A stretch of DNA of 64,000 bases from Blasia pusilla (lineage: Eukaryota; Marchantiophyta; Marchantiopsida; Blasiales): assembly GCA_050084515.1 (NCBI GenBank), contig CM114271.1:23808001-23872000 (forward strand). The letters are read 5' to 3'. Both the position numbers and the translations under genes were made by a program. The first letter of the stretch is position 1. Each line of letters begins with the position of its first letter. The notes beneath the pieces are model-generated. The model was not told the origin of the DNA. It saw only the letters and a program-made list of their open reading frames with translations, and did not search any database. Below, piece after piece: positions 13,501-25,918 of this stretch.

Positions 13501-16500
13501 TTTTTACATAGATTTGGATGAGGTGGACGTGTGTTGCAACCAATAGAAGATGCAGTATGGAGGATTGCATCGGCTTACATTTCTCTTCATTTTAGGCTTT
13601 GTTGGTCTCATAAGTGGTCGAATATTGTGGCTACACTAAGAAAATGTTGCCATTGGCAAATGAAAGACCTCATCATCTGGTATGGGCAGAGTCTGGGAAT
13701 ATCCTAATGGAGAGCCATGCACCTGAAAGTTTGATCGCTTCCTCTAGCATCTAGAGGGTGATGATCCTAATCACCTCTCTGCAAGAGCTTTCAGAGCCTC
13801 TAAGGATTGCGCTCGTGCTTGTGCAAGAAACTAGTATTATGATTGCAGAGGATGGTTGGGGCAGGTGAATTTATTGCTTGTCAAGAAGTTCTAGCCAAGA
13901 GCTCTTGAAAGATCTCAGGAGTACCTCTGTGTTTATCAATGGGATGCTCATCCGGAGTGTTTGAAGAGAGGAATCTAACAGAATTGAAGGACGTGATGAA
14001 AGATTCCCTTCCTTCAAGTGTGTTGGGTCATCAAATGAAAAGGCTTTGTGTCTTTCAGTGCTATGGTCTACCAAAGAATGTGTAGCGCTGGTCAGAGTCA
14101 GATGTGACTCATCAGCAGCCTTAGTCGGAGTGGGGAAAGTTCACTCGCAGAAAGTGGAGACAGATAGTGTAGACACCGCGGATGAAAGGAAGTGAACAAT
14201 GAAGACCATATTTTCCAATGCAGCTACCCTGAGAAGAACGTCTAGAACTTTTTCAAGGCTCAGGCGTTAGTGTGAGAGCTTTTATGTCCAGTAGGAACTA
14301 AATTCCAATACCCAAGCTACGATGTCAATGTGTGTGGCTCCCAGAGTTCAATGTTTAGAATATTTATCTTGGTAAGACAACAGTAGCTTCACTTCTGTTA
14401 CTTGTTCTGCATGATCTGGCGCCCCTTGATGGTGCACATAATTTCATACGAATTCCCATAGCTCTCTTGGGCTCTGGTGGATGAAAAATGAGTTCCTTTG
14501 TTCATTCGTAGTACTAGTCTGAATCCGTGTCTGCTCAATTCGCTGACCCTTGTTTTGCAACTACAGGGCCAGAGCTACTGATGAGGCGACCTGCAATGGT
14601 CAGTCCACAATCTTCTGACCCGGATTCCGTCTTTCAAAGGGAAGGTGATACTGTGGATGAGGCAGATTGGAGGTGTTTCTGCACAGTCAATGGTGAGTAG
14701 TCTCATGGGAATCAAAACTTCTTTATTCTGGTTTAATAAAACTTGATTTGCTCAAGAGGAATGGCCACCACCTTTAGGGTCTCAGTTATTCCCAGTCTTG
14801 CAAATGTATGTTTGATGTTCCGTCCTGCATTCGCAACCTCTTTCATTAAGGACTTAATGGAGAGCGTCTAGTGCCCAGTAAAGTTCAAGAGGGACCATTC
14901 ATAGGTCTTGTCTTCCGAACGTTAGTTTCTGAGCATCTTTTTGGGTTGGGTAACGATTTTGTATTAGTCCAGAAACGCTTTCGGCGAACTGTCCAAAATG
15001 ATGTTGTTGAACCCAGTTGATTGAGGTGTTGCCCTGTTGACCATGGTCAGGTCTTCGAATATTTGAAGATGTAGCAGCTTCAAAGGTATATTTCTTGCTC
15101 ATTTTTATGCTTACTCTTGAGTCTTTCTTAGGCTTTCTTGTAATAGTAATCATTATGGTAGCAATTAATTTCTACATGTGGCCATCTCGTTTGCAATATG
15201 CTTGTGGAGGAATTACTTTCTTGCCTTCCGTCACTCTCCTATCCTAGGGGAAATTAGAGTATGTGGCCTCTGATATCAACGTGTGCAGGCTGAAAAAGGT
15301 GCCATCATGAAAGCTGTTGGAGTTGTGGATGCGGCTCCAGATACAATCTTTGAAATGGTCATGAGCTTGGAGAAATCATCCAGATATCAGTAAGTAGGAT
15401 TTCTCTAGGTTCTGTTTAGAGTGTGACAGGCCCCAACAGCCAACTAAGACTTAATTTATTCCTTCTTAAAAGTTTTTGTCCATTCCTGTTTCCAGGTTTG
15501 AATTCTTGGAATTTATCTTTCTTAATGTCTGACTGGTTGAAGTTAACAAAACAGTATTGATTTTGCAGGTGGGATGTGCTGACAGCAGATCTAGAGCTAG
15601 TAGAGCAACTAGATGGCCACTCAGACATTGTTTATGGGACGTTTGATTCCAAGTATTACAAGAGGTTTGTCTTTTGGACAAGAGTTTCTATTTGTGCACT
15701 GCTGTGGTTACTGCTAATGTAGTTACTATACTATGAGGTGTTGCACACGTTTTACAGGTTTTCTGGGTGAGAATAAATATGGCTCCAAAATTCAGAAGTG
15801 CTTATTTTGGACTTTCTAGATCAAAATTGAGGCTTTAGGCTTTATTCTTGTCAGGTGCCTGGTGACTTCTCATTTGGTATGTATAGAATCTTGAAAGAGT
15901 TTTTGAAGATTTGGTGCATGAAGGGTCTGTTGTAGCATGATCTTGTTGAGCCAAGACAGGTGAATATAAGAACTGTCTGTTTCTGGAAGTTGATTCTGTG
16001 GAAGTAGTCAATTTTATTCATTTATATAAAGTAAAATTTAGGCTTTGAAATACAGCAGAAAGTTTAATCAGCCAAGCATTTGACTTTCCCAGTTAGTGAG
16101 TGACTTGCTTGAATGATCCTGAACAGATGGCATGCCAAAAGGGATTTTGTTTTCTCTCGTTATTGGCGCCGCGACCAAGATGGGTCTTACTGTAAGATCT
16201 TTCTTCACTTTTGTGGACCTTTGATGATTAGATAGCCATGTGAAGTTGTTGGTTCTGCCAAAGTCCTCTGGAAGTATATATTTTCACCGTCAAATTCAAG
16301 CTGTGAACTGCAGATTAGAGTTCGGTGTTCTGACTCTGTGGCTGCATGTGAATTCAGTAATTCATCAAATTTCAACCATTCACAAGACTAAACCATCGAA
16401 GAGTGGTTACCGACGCATTGATTTCAATCGTAAGTATTTGTGAAAGGGCGGATTTCCAGTTTCCTTCTTCCATATCCACTTTTACCCTTGCTGCTTGAGT

Positions 16501-19500
16501 TATTCAGCTAACAAGAAATGTCCAAATTCATACCCAATAGATGCACATGAAGGAAGACTGAAGGTGACTGGTGCCTTCTACACTACTGTATGTCATTTTT
16601 CTTGACTGTTCCTGTATCTTGCATTGTATGTATGTTTTGTGACTTTTGACTAACTAATTGAAGAACATACTGCAGCGGGTATATGGGAGATTGCCCCTCT
16701 TCCACCAAGGCCTGGAAGCAATGCTCCCCGATCAGTTGTCACCCAGATCATGGAAGTCAGATCTACCGGATGGGGCCGATGGAAGGCTAGTCATTATGCC
16801 AAATTCCACAAGACTGTTCCATGTGTAATGCTCTGCCGGATTGCAGGTAGCTTTCTGGAACTTTTTCCACATTCGCAGTCTAGGCCTCTCTTTTGGAGGA
16901 TAGGGAAAGTCTGTCATTCCTTATTTTGGCTCTCCTATGAGTTGGACCTGGTGGTTCTTTCTTCGATCTTCTGATGCATTTTAGTTTGGTTTGGCAATGC
17001 TCAGGTCTCAGAGAATTCTTTGCTGCAAAGCCAGAGCTTTGCATGATAGCTACAGAACGTGTCACAAGGAATCATCCCAAATCGGTGAGAAAAGAACCAG
17101 ATTCTCCAGAGTCAACACATGAGCAAATGGTTCAGATACCTGAGCCAAACGAGGAATTTTATGATGCTCTGATGGGGCCGGAGCCAGTTGACGATGGCGA
17201 AAGTGAAGAAAATGATCAGGAAGATGCTACAGCTGATCACAAGGTCTGGAATGATGGTGCTGTCTTTTTCCGATAAGTTGATGAATCTGTGGGGGAAAGA
17301 GACACCTTTTCTTTTGCACAGTATGAGTCTTTGCTTATCCCAAAGCTTCTCCTTATATGGTGTGGAACATGGTGTGGAAACGTTTCTTGTCCACTCATGT
17401 GACTTGTGGCATAGGTCCTGTGGTAAATCTTTGTGAAAATGGTATGTTCAATGAATTGAAATGGAGTTCTTCTGATTGTTTTGGATGTTACTTCAAAATT
17501 TGTCTGGAAAGTTGACGTGATTATCTCCTGTCCAGTCTACAGGTCATGGCCGTAGGTTTGCAAGTGTATCTTGGAGTGTTATGATTGGTATAGCCAGTAA
17601 GCGACCACCAGGTACTTGCTCTATTACTTGTTTTCATTAGAAAAATGCTGTTACTTGTGAGTATGTCCCTGGCTGATTGATGTTTCACTTAGGTTAGGTC
17701 AGGAAATGCTACGCTCGCAAGGAGTATCATGGGGCTTGAATGTTCTCCAGCTGGTTTGCTTACTAGTCCTTAAACATTGGACTAATTTTATGTCTAATTC
17801 TGATGTACTTACCTTACTTCGTTCTGTCTAGGGGAAGTTGTATGCAGGAACAGTCTACCCTCTGAGACACATAGAATAATTGCTCATACATGACTCTTTT
17901 CAAAGTCTGTACTTGTGGAACTGTACTGTTGTTGACATTTTGGTGTTTCTCCTAACAATGGATCATGCTTGGTGCAGCAAGGGAAGAAAACAGTGAGCTG
18001 GTTCTAAGTGCTCAACCCATGTATATTGATCCAAAAGCATTTAAAGGTACCCTACGCCGGAGTATCTATGACAAAGATAGTGATTGCTGGTCAGAACCTG
18101 GAGGAAAAGGATTTATGGTTCGAGGACGCACTTATAATTATGACAATTTGAAGGTCAGCTGGTTGAATCTTTGAAGCATATAATTTCAGAGGTGACATTG
18201 GGTGAAATACTGCTAGCACATTCCTCTGTAAATTTTAAGTCAATTTGAAATTGTATCTTAGAGGTGTAGCTATCTTGGCTTCGCTTTCAAGTTGATGTTA
18301 AATTATGCAAATGACGATTTCATCATGTGTTTTTCAGGTGGCAGGAACGGATCCTTTGCTGAAACTGTTGGCTGTTGATTGGATTAAGTCAGAGCAGAGG
18401 ATGGACTTTGTTGCCAAGTATCCCAACTCTATTGTGCAGGTGAGAAATATTGCTTGAATGTAATCTGTGCTGATGTCCTGGTGGGTACTTCGAAATACTA
18501 AATAGAAGCATGACAAACACCATAAAATGTATATGATGTAAATAAATTATGTAGAGTAGTTTGAGTGGCTAAAATCTGCTGCTGGAATCTAGAAGTTTTA
18601 AGAAGGCTGGGAGCAGCTGATAAGAAGATGCAAGAGTTTTCTTAGAAAGGAGGTCAATTGCTTATCCTCTTGTTTATCCTTTGTATTGATTTCACTTTAC
18701 TGTTATAGTTGGTCCGAGATTTGTTGGTTTGCATGTTGGGTGTGGCCAGTAAGGATGGTGCCCGGTTGTGCATGTATAGGTATGGAGTATAGGAACTCAT
18801 AAACTACCAACTACTAAACAAAAATTTGTTTCCAAGAATGTCATTATTACTGAAAGGTAATTTTGTTGTGTGTGTTCATTTGCTGTACACTCGTTCCAGT
18901 CCGCGGTGGGGAAGGCAGTTCCATTTATACTCATCATAAACTTACAGGTATGATTGTGGTCCGCACCTATCTGCTCTTCTATTGTCCACCATGAATTCAG
19001 TAATTCCTGGTAGATTGTAGTCCTGATTATTATCTCTAGTATCGTCAGCCTTAGCTCTTAGAGTCGTTCTTGCTTCAGGGGTTCAATTACAACTTCAGTT
19101 TATGTAAATCTGAATCAAGATCTTCCCCACAAAGTATCTAAATGCTGTATGTGTCCTTGTTCCAGCTGCTGGATTTATCGATTATGTTTTATCACCAGAA
19201 TTTGTCACAATTTAAAGAAGAGTTTATCCCTGTTTTCCAATGAGTTCATGTCTATTTCCCTCCACCAAAATTCTGTTTTCTGATTTCGTAATATTTTCTC
19301 ATGATTTTTTATGTCCATTTTATGTTATTGGAATTCTTATTTGTGTTTTCCATCAGTAGATTGTCTTATTCCAGTTGCCAAAACTTTCCCTCTGTTTTTA
19401 TTACCCAAACTTTTCCTGTATACTTCTTGATCATCGGAAAATATTCCCTGCTGCAATGTTTTTCTTCGTTAACTGTAATTCTAGTGAGTAGAAGATATTT

Positions 19501-21118
19501 CAGCTTCTAGGCATTCTCATGATTGTTGGTGCCATTATTTTCACGTAGTGCATGGCAATTTCCTTCCCACTTCTCACAATCCCCCCATTTCTAGATGGTA
19601 GCTCTTCTCGAGCCACATAGGTCTTCCCACATCAAGTAAGGTAGCCGAATAGAAGGCCCAAAGCCTGGTATTATAGTCCATGTGTGAAAGTCTTGAAACT
19701 CGCCGCCCACCACTATTCCAGGAAATGAACTGAGAAGACAGGATATCCTGGGTTCAAGGAAACAATTATTTCTAAAAGTTAATGATTCATATGACTTCCA
19801 AAACGTAGTCAAATTGATGGCTGCACTCTGTCATGAGAAAAAATGCAATCATGGTTGCACAACTGGAAAAGTTTCATGGTTGTGCAATCATGAAACGTTT
19901 CCAGTAGCCTTAGTCCATAGGTATTTTCTGGAGAGGACGGGGCTCGTGGAGATGCAGCATTAATAATACTATTTGTTCCAGTAGAAACAAAATTAAAGTG
20001 AATGAATGAAATCTCTTTTGGTAGTTAGAATGTAACTCTCTTGATGGTATTGCAGGTTCCTGCGAAGCCAAACTACAGTATGGTATTCTACTATGTAGCG
20101 GACAGGCCCATTAGGAAGGACTCTTTGCTCGACCAATTTGTAAATGGAGATGATGCCTTCAGGAATGCACGCTTCAAGCTTATTCCTAGTATTGTTGAGG
20201 TAAGTTTTTTGCAGGACGTCCTTTTGTGTAGGTCTGACATTTAGCTGTAAACGGGGTTGTTGTTATATCCGTTGTGTTTTTGAGGACAGTTGTTTTTGTT
20301 GTGCTGGACCTCTTAGGGTTTTGGTCAGATCTTGCAAAGAGTCCCCTTTTTCTGTCATCTCCGAGTCAAATGTGGATTTCCACTTTTTGCAAAAGTGCAA
20401 AAGCAAGGAAACTAATAATAGCTATTGGCGGATGATGGCAGGGTTATTGGATGGTAAAGCGGGCTGTAGGAACCAAAGCATGTTTATTAGGACGAGCTGT
20501 AACTTGTCGGTACTTAAGAGAAGATAACTTCTTAGAGGTAAGCATTTTGCTGTAATATTCGTTAGCAAGGAGTCACCTGGGGAGATTATTATAGCACATC
20601 AGCCCATGATATGTCATGCAGGAGTACTCAGAGATCCTATGAGGACTTGCGTCAGGACTGTGTTCACAACCAAATAAGTTTTGTCCCTCACTGTGGTCTT
20701 TTTCTGTTGGCTTCTGCAAGTTAAAACTTGAAAGAAACTGAGACTCTTTTTGGATGTGCAGATTGATGTTGATATTGGATCATCATCGGTCGCTCGGGGT
20801 GTGCTAGGATTAGTGCTAGGTTATGTCACCAGTCTCGTTGTTGATCTGGCCATTTTAATTGAGGTAAGGCAGACTCCTATCCTAATTGGAGCACATGGGA
20901 ATTGCAAGAGTTTGTCTCTACCTAGATGCTTTTATTAGTGCCAGACCAGGCTGTACATCTTTTCTTGTCTCCAAATTTACATTCGGAAAATCAAAGTTTT
21001 TGACACATAAGTTGTCTCTGCACAGGCCAAAGAACAATGTGAGTTACCCGAATATGTACTTGGGGCAATTCGGGTAAACCGAATAAGTGTGGAATCTGCG
21101 GCTCCTTGTGAACGATAA
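10582..21118 (+). CDS. EDR2-like protein: PH, START and DUF1336 (EDR2_C) domains, 22 exons
   Basis: Arabidopsis EDR2 is a lipid-binding negative regulator of defence-linked cell death. Exons: 10582-10821, 11520-11594, 12604-12657, 12824-12889, 13206-13261, 13404-13477, 14567-14692, 15051-15085, 15289-15389, 15569-15664, 16127-16191, 16358-16429, 16676-16846, 17005-17243, 17536-17611, 17978-18153, 18338-18439, 18900-18947, 20056-20199, 20442-20537, 20762-20863, 21026-21118. All phases agree, giving 768 aa against about 720 for Arabidopsis EDR2. The PH domain spans about residues 36-145 (YAGWIYHIG, QTHHGK). START spans about 215-425 (DWRCFCTVNGLRIFED, QWDVLTADLELVEQLDGHSD, RWHAKRDFVFSRYWRRDQDG). 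An acidic linker follows at about 440-490. The EDR2_C domain spans about 535-760 (CWSEPGGKGFMVRGRTY, VPAKPNYSMVFYYVADRP, LGLVLGYVTSLVVDLAILIE). The start follows an in-frame TAA at 10576; its context is weak, and an in-frame ATG eight codons later is an alternative. No lesion was seen. Exon 4 uses a poorly pyrimidine-tracted acceptor and is the least certain border. Confidence 0.93.
11785..11957 (+). repeat. SINE-like dispersed repeat copy in intron 2 of the EDR2-like gene
   Basis: This stretch is clearly related to the minus strand of 46354-46560. Shared landmarks are a CATTCCAGGCCTTCACC-like block, an A-rich stretch, AAATCTAGATTTGAAGGTGC, GTCGGATGGGATGTCA, TGTGGAAGGGGTCCCATA and a terminal GTGGATTAGAAATC-like block. 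The tRNA-like head of the other copy is not recognisable here, so this copy looks 5'-truncated. It lies in sense orientation inside intron 2 (10822-11519 is intron 1; intron 2 is 11595-12603) and does not touch the exons. Confidence 0.75.
19862..19905. repeat. 17-bp near-perfect hairpin in intron 18 of the EDR2-like gene
   Basis: Arms 19862-19878 and 19889-19905 pair at 16 of 17 positions around a 10-base loop. A second, shorter inverted pair (GGTTGCACAAC against GTTGTGCAATC) overlaps it, so the segment can fold in two ways. It lies in the largest intron (18948-20055). Confidence 0.7.
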
Positions 21119-21210
21119 ACATGACACAACGGAGCAAAATGATTGTCTTGTGTCCTAACACTTTGCATGTAAATTTCTTTACTCACCTGTCTTAATATCT
21201 AGTATGATGA

Positions 21211-21560
21211 GTGGGCGAGACTGGGATGCTGTCATCAATTCAACCAGAAAGGTTCTGCTGGGACTTTAGGACTGGTGACCCAATATTTTATGTTAGTGAC
21301 TATTGCAACCTAGAACTCCTACAATTAGAAACTGCTTAATCTACTTTGATAGACTATGGCTCATTTTAAGTGTGGTGTGAGGAGTGAGAGAAACTAGGAT
21401 TGTGCCATGGATTCAACCACCAAGGTTCTGCTAAGACAACAGAACCAGGTGACTCACTATTCTATGGTCATAACGATTTCAACCTAAAACTCCTACAATT
21501 AGAAACTGCTTAATCTACTTTGATAGACTATGGCCCATTGTAATTAGGGGTAGTCAACGA
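21211..21560. repeat. Tandem duplication, two units of about 174 bp
   Basis: Unit 1 (about 21211-21370) and unit 2 (about 21385-21560) share TTCAACCA..AAGGTTCTGCT, GTGACTCACTATT-like text and a nearly identical block beginning AACTCCTACAATTAGAAACT and running through GATAGACTATGG. The same landmarks recur 173-174 bases apart. The units are diverged by point changes, so the duplication is not recent. It lies just 3' of the EDR2-like stop codon. Confidence 0.8.
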
Positions 21561-24159
21561 ACTTACTAGAAGTAGTTCTAAAGAGGTATTTAAGTATTTA
21601 TATTAGAGTCTGTCTATACATATAGCTTCCAGGTTTTCATCCCTAAATTGTAACATCTATAGTGGGCATCACCCAATATTCACAGAGACTGTGTTAGTCA
21701 CGCTCTCGTTGTTTCCACCTATTGGCCCTTTTTGGCATGGTTGCACTGTCTTGATGTTTTTTTGTTATGGTCACACTGTCCTGTTCCTCCTTTTATGCTT
21801 GTTGTCACTCTACTCCTTGGCTTCTAAGGAGCCTAGTTCCATATCTTGGTTCCTTTGCTGTTGAACTTTCAGTTTTTAAAAGGTTATGGTTTCTCTGAGG
21901 GGTTTGCAGAAGCAACTCAATGTATCCAAGGGGAATCTGCAAGTTTTGATCATTAACCTCGCGGATGGGAGGAATGGAAGGTACACGAGGAAATCGGTGT
22001 TCTTGCAACAGGGGCTCTATATTATAATGGATACAAGTCGTTTATCCTGGTACTGTGGGATACCAAAGTCTACTGTTGCTGGACGATGAGTATTACAGTG
22101 ATGATGTAAGACCACCCTAGGATGGGGAATTTGCCAACATGGTTGACTGTTGTGCATGATCATCTCGATGGTAAAATCATCATACATGTAAATCATTTCA
22201 TACGTGTGTAGTATAACTTAGAATCGCTTTCATACACCACTACTTTATTCAGCAAGGTCAGATAGTGGTGAATTATTAATAGTTCAGTAACACCAAGAAC
22301 CTTGCAGATAATCCTTTGGGCACTGACCAAAGAAGCAGGTTCGGTTGGCTTCCCAGATCAGGGAAAATGGTAGTCATGGGTGCACATAATGGAGAGAGTT
22401 ATTTTCCTGACAAATTCCAGAGGAGACTTCGGATGCAACTTACTCAAAACGTCACCACCAGTAGTCCTGGTGTGTTTGTTGACACCTAGATCAAAATCTT
22501 CACGTGTTTCAAAAGGGAGTTGATTCTAGAGCAAAGTGCTAATTTTCGTTCTCAGGAATTGGTCTTAACAATTCCATATCTGTGAATATTTGGGAGTAGT
22601 GTCTAAGGTGGATTATTACTTCTTCGAATGCAATGAGGCCATCATATTAGTTTACTGTTAACTGCAAAAAAAGCGCTTTCCAGGATCTGGTAGCATCCCA
22701 CTCTGCATCAGTCAGAGTCGTGGGCGAAGTTTGTAGAAGGGAGTTAGTTACCGTTTGAAAATTCCAACATCTCAATCTTGGATGTGTTTTTCTTGGCACT
22801 TTTTAACTGAAAGATGTCTACAGTACCCCTGGTAGAACAGTCTATCTTATCTCTGCACCCAAACTTACTCGGGATGGACTGCTGGTCACTTTCCTGGTTG
22901 ATATGCCATGCCAATTTGTTGTGAGGTACCCAAATTATTGGACCAACTCAGCCCGGTTCTTTTGGTTCAACTTTACAGCCTGGATTTCAAGGTACGGTGT
23001 TCTGAAGTTAATCTCTAGGAGTATTAGAGCTTGAAGACTACAAACATATAGCCTAGCTCCGAAGAGCACTTGTCTTTTCTCTACGGGGGTTCGTTTCTTA
23101 GTCATCGAAGTTCTCAGTAAGTATTTTGGGATTTCCACTTTGTTTCTCCTTTTCTTGCGGTTGGTTGCGGTCGTGCTGTAAACTTTTCAGTATTTTCTAG
23201 CTTCTCCAAGCCTTGCGACCACACTTCATCATTTATGTGGGTTGGTTAAAGTTTATATGGAATGTTGGGTATTGCTGCTCACGGTTGGAGAATCTCTTTC
23301 TAGTTTTGGAGATGGTTTGATTCTATTTCCATTGCTGGTGGCAGAGTTTTCGTTTAGGGTACCATTACAAACCTATTATTGGTGTATTTCGACTAATTCG
23401 TGAGCGGATCTTTGGATGAAGGCAGTTTCATTTGAGGGGGAGTGACTCTACACAGGGCATGCTTTGGGTGTGGAGCAACGAATTCAAGTTGACCCTGAAG
23501 TTAAGGGATGAACCTGAACATTTGTACAAGGGCTATGGTATCCATTATTTATCATTGCCTGGATTTCTTTTTTGTTTAGCGGGCAAATTATTATGGAGGT
23601 GGGGACGTGGGGCTCCTGTAGCCAAGTTCGCCCTGTGCGGCGCGCCGAAGAAGGGATGGCTGGCAAAGGTGCTTTTCAGGCGGTGAGATGTAGTCGATAC
23701 AGTCTCTGCGAACAAAATAAAGTACACGCATCTTCCATGTCGCTTGGGGCTCGTTAGATTCCACTCTTGCGTTCTGCAAATGTGAATTGTATGATGAGAT
23801 GGTTTTATTTGGACTCTTGTTTTGTGCGTGTACACTCGCGGTTTTGTTACAGAAAGGTTTGCTAGTATGTCTGTCCTGGTATCAAGACTCATTCTCACGG
23901 TGTTCGGTGTCGTCTCAGTTTCGCTTGAAGAAATGGATCTTAGAGCCCTCTCCACCGTGACTTACCCATCCTAAATATGCAATTGAATTGGAACGATCTA
24001 TATGTAGGTTTAGACCGCGCGAACAATTCTATTGACTAAATGGCACATGTGTCGAGAGGAAAAGTGATGAAGAGACACTCTCTAATATAGATAGCACTTC
24101 GCCAAAAGACTGGGTAACCCTCCTGCGTCTCAATCCCATCTCGTGGGACTCTTCCTCCC

Positions 24160-24191
24160 ATCGTTCAAGACATCTCCATGTCTTGAACGAT
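24160..24191. repeat. 14-bp perfect hairpin, 4-nt loop
   Basis: Arm 24160-24173 (ATCGTTCAAGACAT) is the exact reverse complement of 24178-24191, with CTCC as the loop. There is no U-run or gene end beside it to suggest a terminator, and this is eukaryotic DNA. It is probably a foldback-element scar. Confidence 0.8.
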
Positions 24192-25457
24192 AGATTCGTG
24201 AAATACGCAAGTCCGAAACGACTGGCCGCGAGGTGATTTCTGGTGAATACCGGCCATAATAGGACGTCTCAAATAGCCGGACGTAAGTCCCCGGACGTCT
24301 CTCAGGATATTGGCCGCAAAAGAAGGACGCTACTCTTTTACGTCAGAGGGTATCTCATTTTATTAGGTTTCATACGAACGAACAGTCGGGGACACGGCCG
24401 GAAGAGCCAAACGCCTGCCTCTTTCGGCACCTGAACCTGCCGTAAGGCCATAGAAGGACAGAAATTTGAGACCCCCTAATTGACTTGTTAAGTGGGCGAC
24501 CGAAGGTTGAAGCCTCCAGGAACCAGAGCCATGCAACTACGCTTTCCTGGCGCCATGGGAAGTCGCCGTGGCTACCGGGAGTCGTGGGCATGGACACTGC
24601 GACTTCCCATGCTACCCCGTTCCAGAATTCACCATCTGCGCCGTGTGGAACAAGTAACATCTATAGCCCACGAAAAGCTGCTCTCGCCGCGAGAATAGTT
24701 GGATCATGCTCACCAAATGTGGAGGAAGAGTCCCACGAGGGGAAATCCAAAACTCCGAAGGAGTCTCACAAGGAACTAGGAAAACTCTTACTCCCAATGC
24801 CAGTAGACCGCGAGAGTTCCACTCACAAAAGTGGACCTCGGGCGGCTAAATATCTGCGAAAAGGTCGGGACTACATCTAGTGTGAGTAGAGTAGAATAAA
24901 ATATAATAAAGTAGACGATACGGAGGGATGGCCGCTGCTCACTTTCTTGCCCTCAACAGATGTCGGGAAATGAAAAGCCGAAAAATGTCAGACTTGAATG
25001 GCAGGGAGTGTTCATTAACCCCTAAAAGCTCAACCTCTTTTATACCATTTCAGCCATTATTTTTTATTTATAATTCGATGTCCCATACTTTTATTTATAG
25101 TTCCATATCCCCCCGTTAAAAATTAATTCCCGCCGCTCAGATTGTAAATGGTAATTTCATGTACGTGGTTGTGAATTTTTATTCCAATAGGATGTGAGGT
25201 GGAAATTTCCCACCGTTGGAATTATTGGGTGCAGTTAGATAATTTTTGTACTCCATTATTTCTTCCCACTTTGGAGGCTTGCCACTAAGTGAGCTTCTAG
25301 GATAAATCAAAACAGTTTTTTTGCATTGGGTTGTTGGAACAGAACTCCACCAACATCCTAATTTTTGAATAATTTCTACCATTGACGTGGAAATTGTACC
25401 GCATAAGGTGTTTGGGGGTATGAACATGATCACTTGACACAAGTGTTACATCTACAA

Positions 25458-25621
25458 TTATGTGACCCTTTCCACACACAAATCTACATACTCATGTGGG
25501 ATTTGAACCCACTAGACTGCCAAATGAGCCAGGAGTTAGTTATATGATCCTTTACACACCCACATCTACATACTCGTGTGGGATTTGAACCCACTAGATT
25601 GCCAACTCAATCAGGAGTCAC
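25458..25621 (-). repeat. 82-bp tandem duplication carrying tRNA T-arm/B-box-like motifs
   Basis: Two units of 82 bp (25458-25539 and 25540-25621) match at most positions. Each holds, on the minus strand, GTGGGTTCAAATCCCAC (25496-25512 and 25578-25594): a perfect 5-bp stem around a TTCAAAT loop, as in a tRNA T-arm and the pol III B box. A possible A-box-like TGGCTCATTTGG lies only about ten bases upstream, too close for a normal tRNA. No acceptor or anticodon arm can be built, so it is a tRNA-derived fragment (SINE debris) rather than a tRNA gene. Confidence 0.6.
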
Positions 25622-25918
25622 ATCGGAGAGGTGACCAAATCCAAACCAGGTCTCCAAAGGGGATGTAAAATGCTTTCCTATCCATTCAACATCTTTATGA
25701 ATGCATCCATACATTCCAATCATAGCAGAAATGACATGAAAAAGTAAGGTGCCATAATTTAAAACGACCATAAGGAAACAATGAGAAGAATGTCCATACA
25801 TACAAAAGCACCAAATTTCCAACCTGTTAGTGCATACAAAACTTGGCACCGGGTAGAGCCATATGTCCGAAACCATCACTCTTGGAAACAAAATTGTCAC
25901 GACGACATGGAATCTAAA

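Larger units (their letters stand above)
21119..25457. other. Intergenic region after the EDR2-like gene, with repeats
   Basis: Nothing after the EDR2-like stop codon resembles a further gene. The first part must hold its 3' UTR, but no AATAAA is obvious. Two repeats (a 174-bp tandem duplication and a 14-bp hairpin) are listed separately. Overlapping frames on both strands at 23430-23960 and 24370-24880 have no recognisable family and are probably chance. Confidence 0.4.

Noticed and set aside
16512-16588. An extra EDR2-like exon (reading ANKKCP..DAHEGRLKVTG) between exons 12 and 13
   Set aside because: It does not fit the phase of exon 13, whose frame needs one base from exon 12, and direct joining of 16429 to 16676 gives the family sequence RRIDFNPGIWEIAPL without it.
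23430-23960. Overlapping frames on both strands (up to 136 codons)
   Set aside because: There is no family resemblance, and competing frames on both strands are typical of chance openness in this composition.
24160-24191. Rho-independent terminator
   Set aside because: The DNA is eukaryotic, no gene ends beside it and there is no U-run after the stem.
25496-25594. tRNA genes on the minus strand
   Set aside because: Only the T-arm can be built; no acceptor stem, anticodon arm or properly spaced A box is present.
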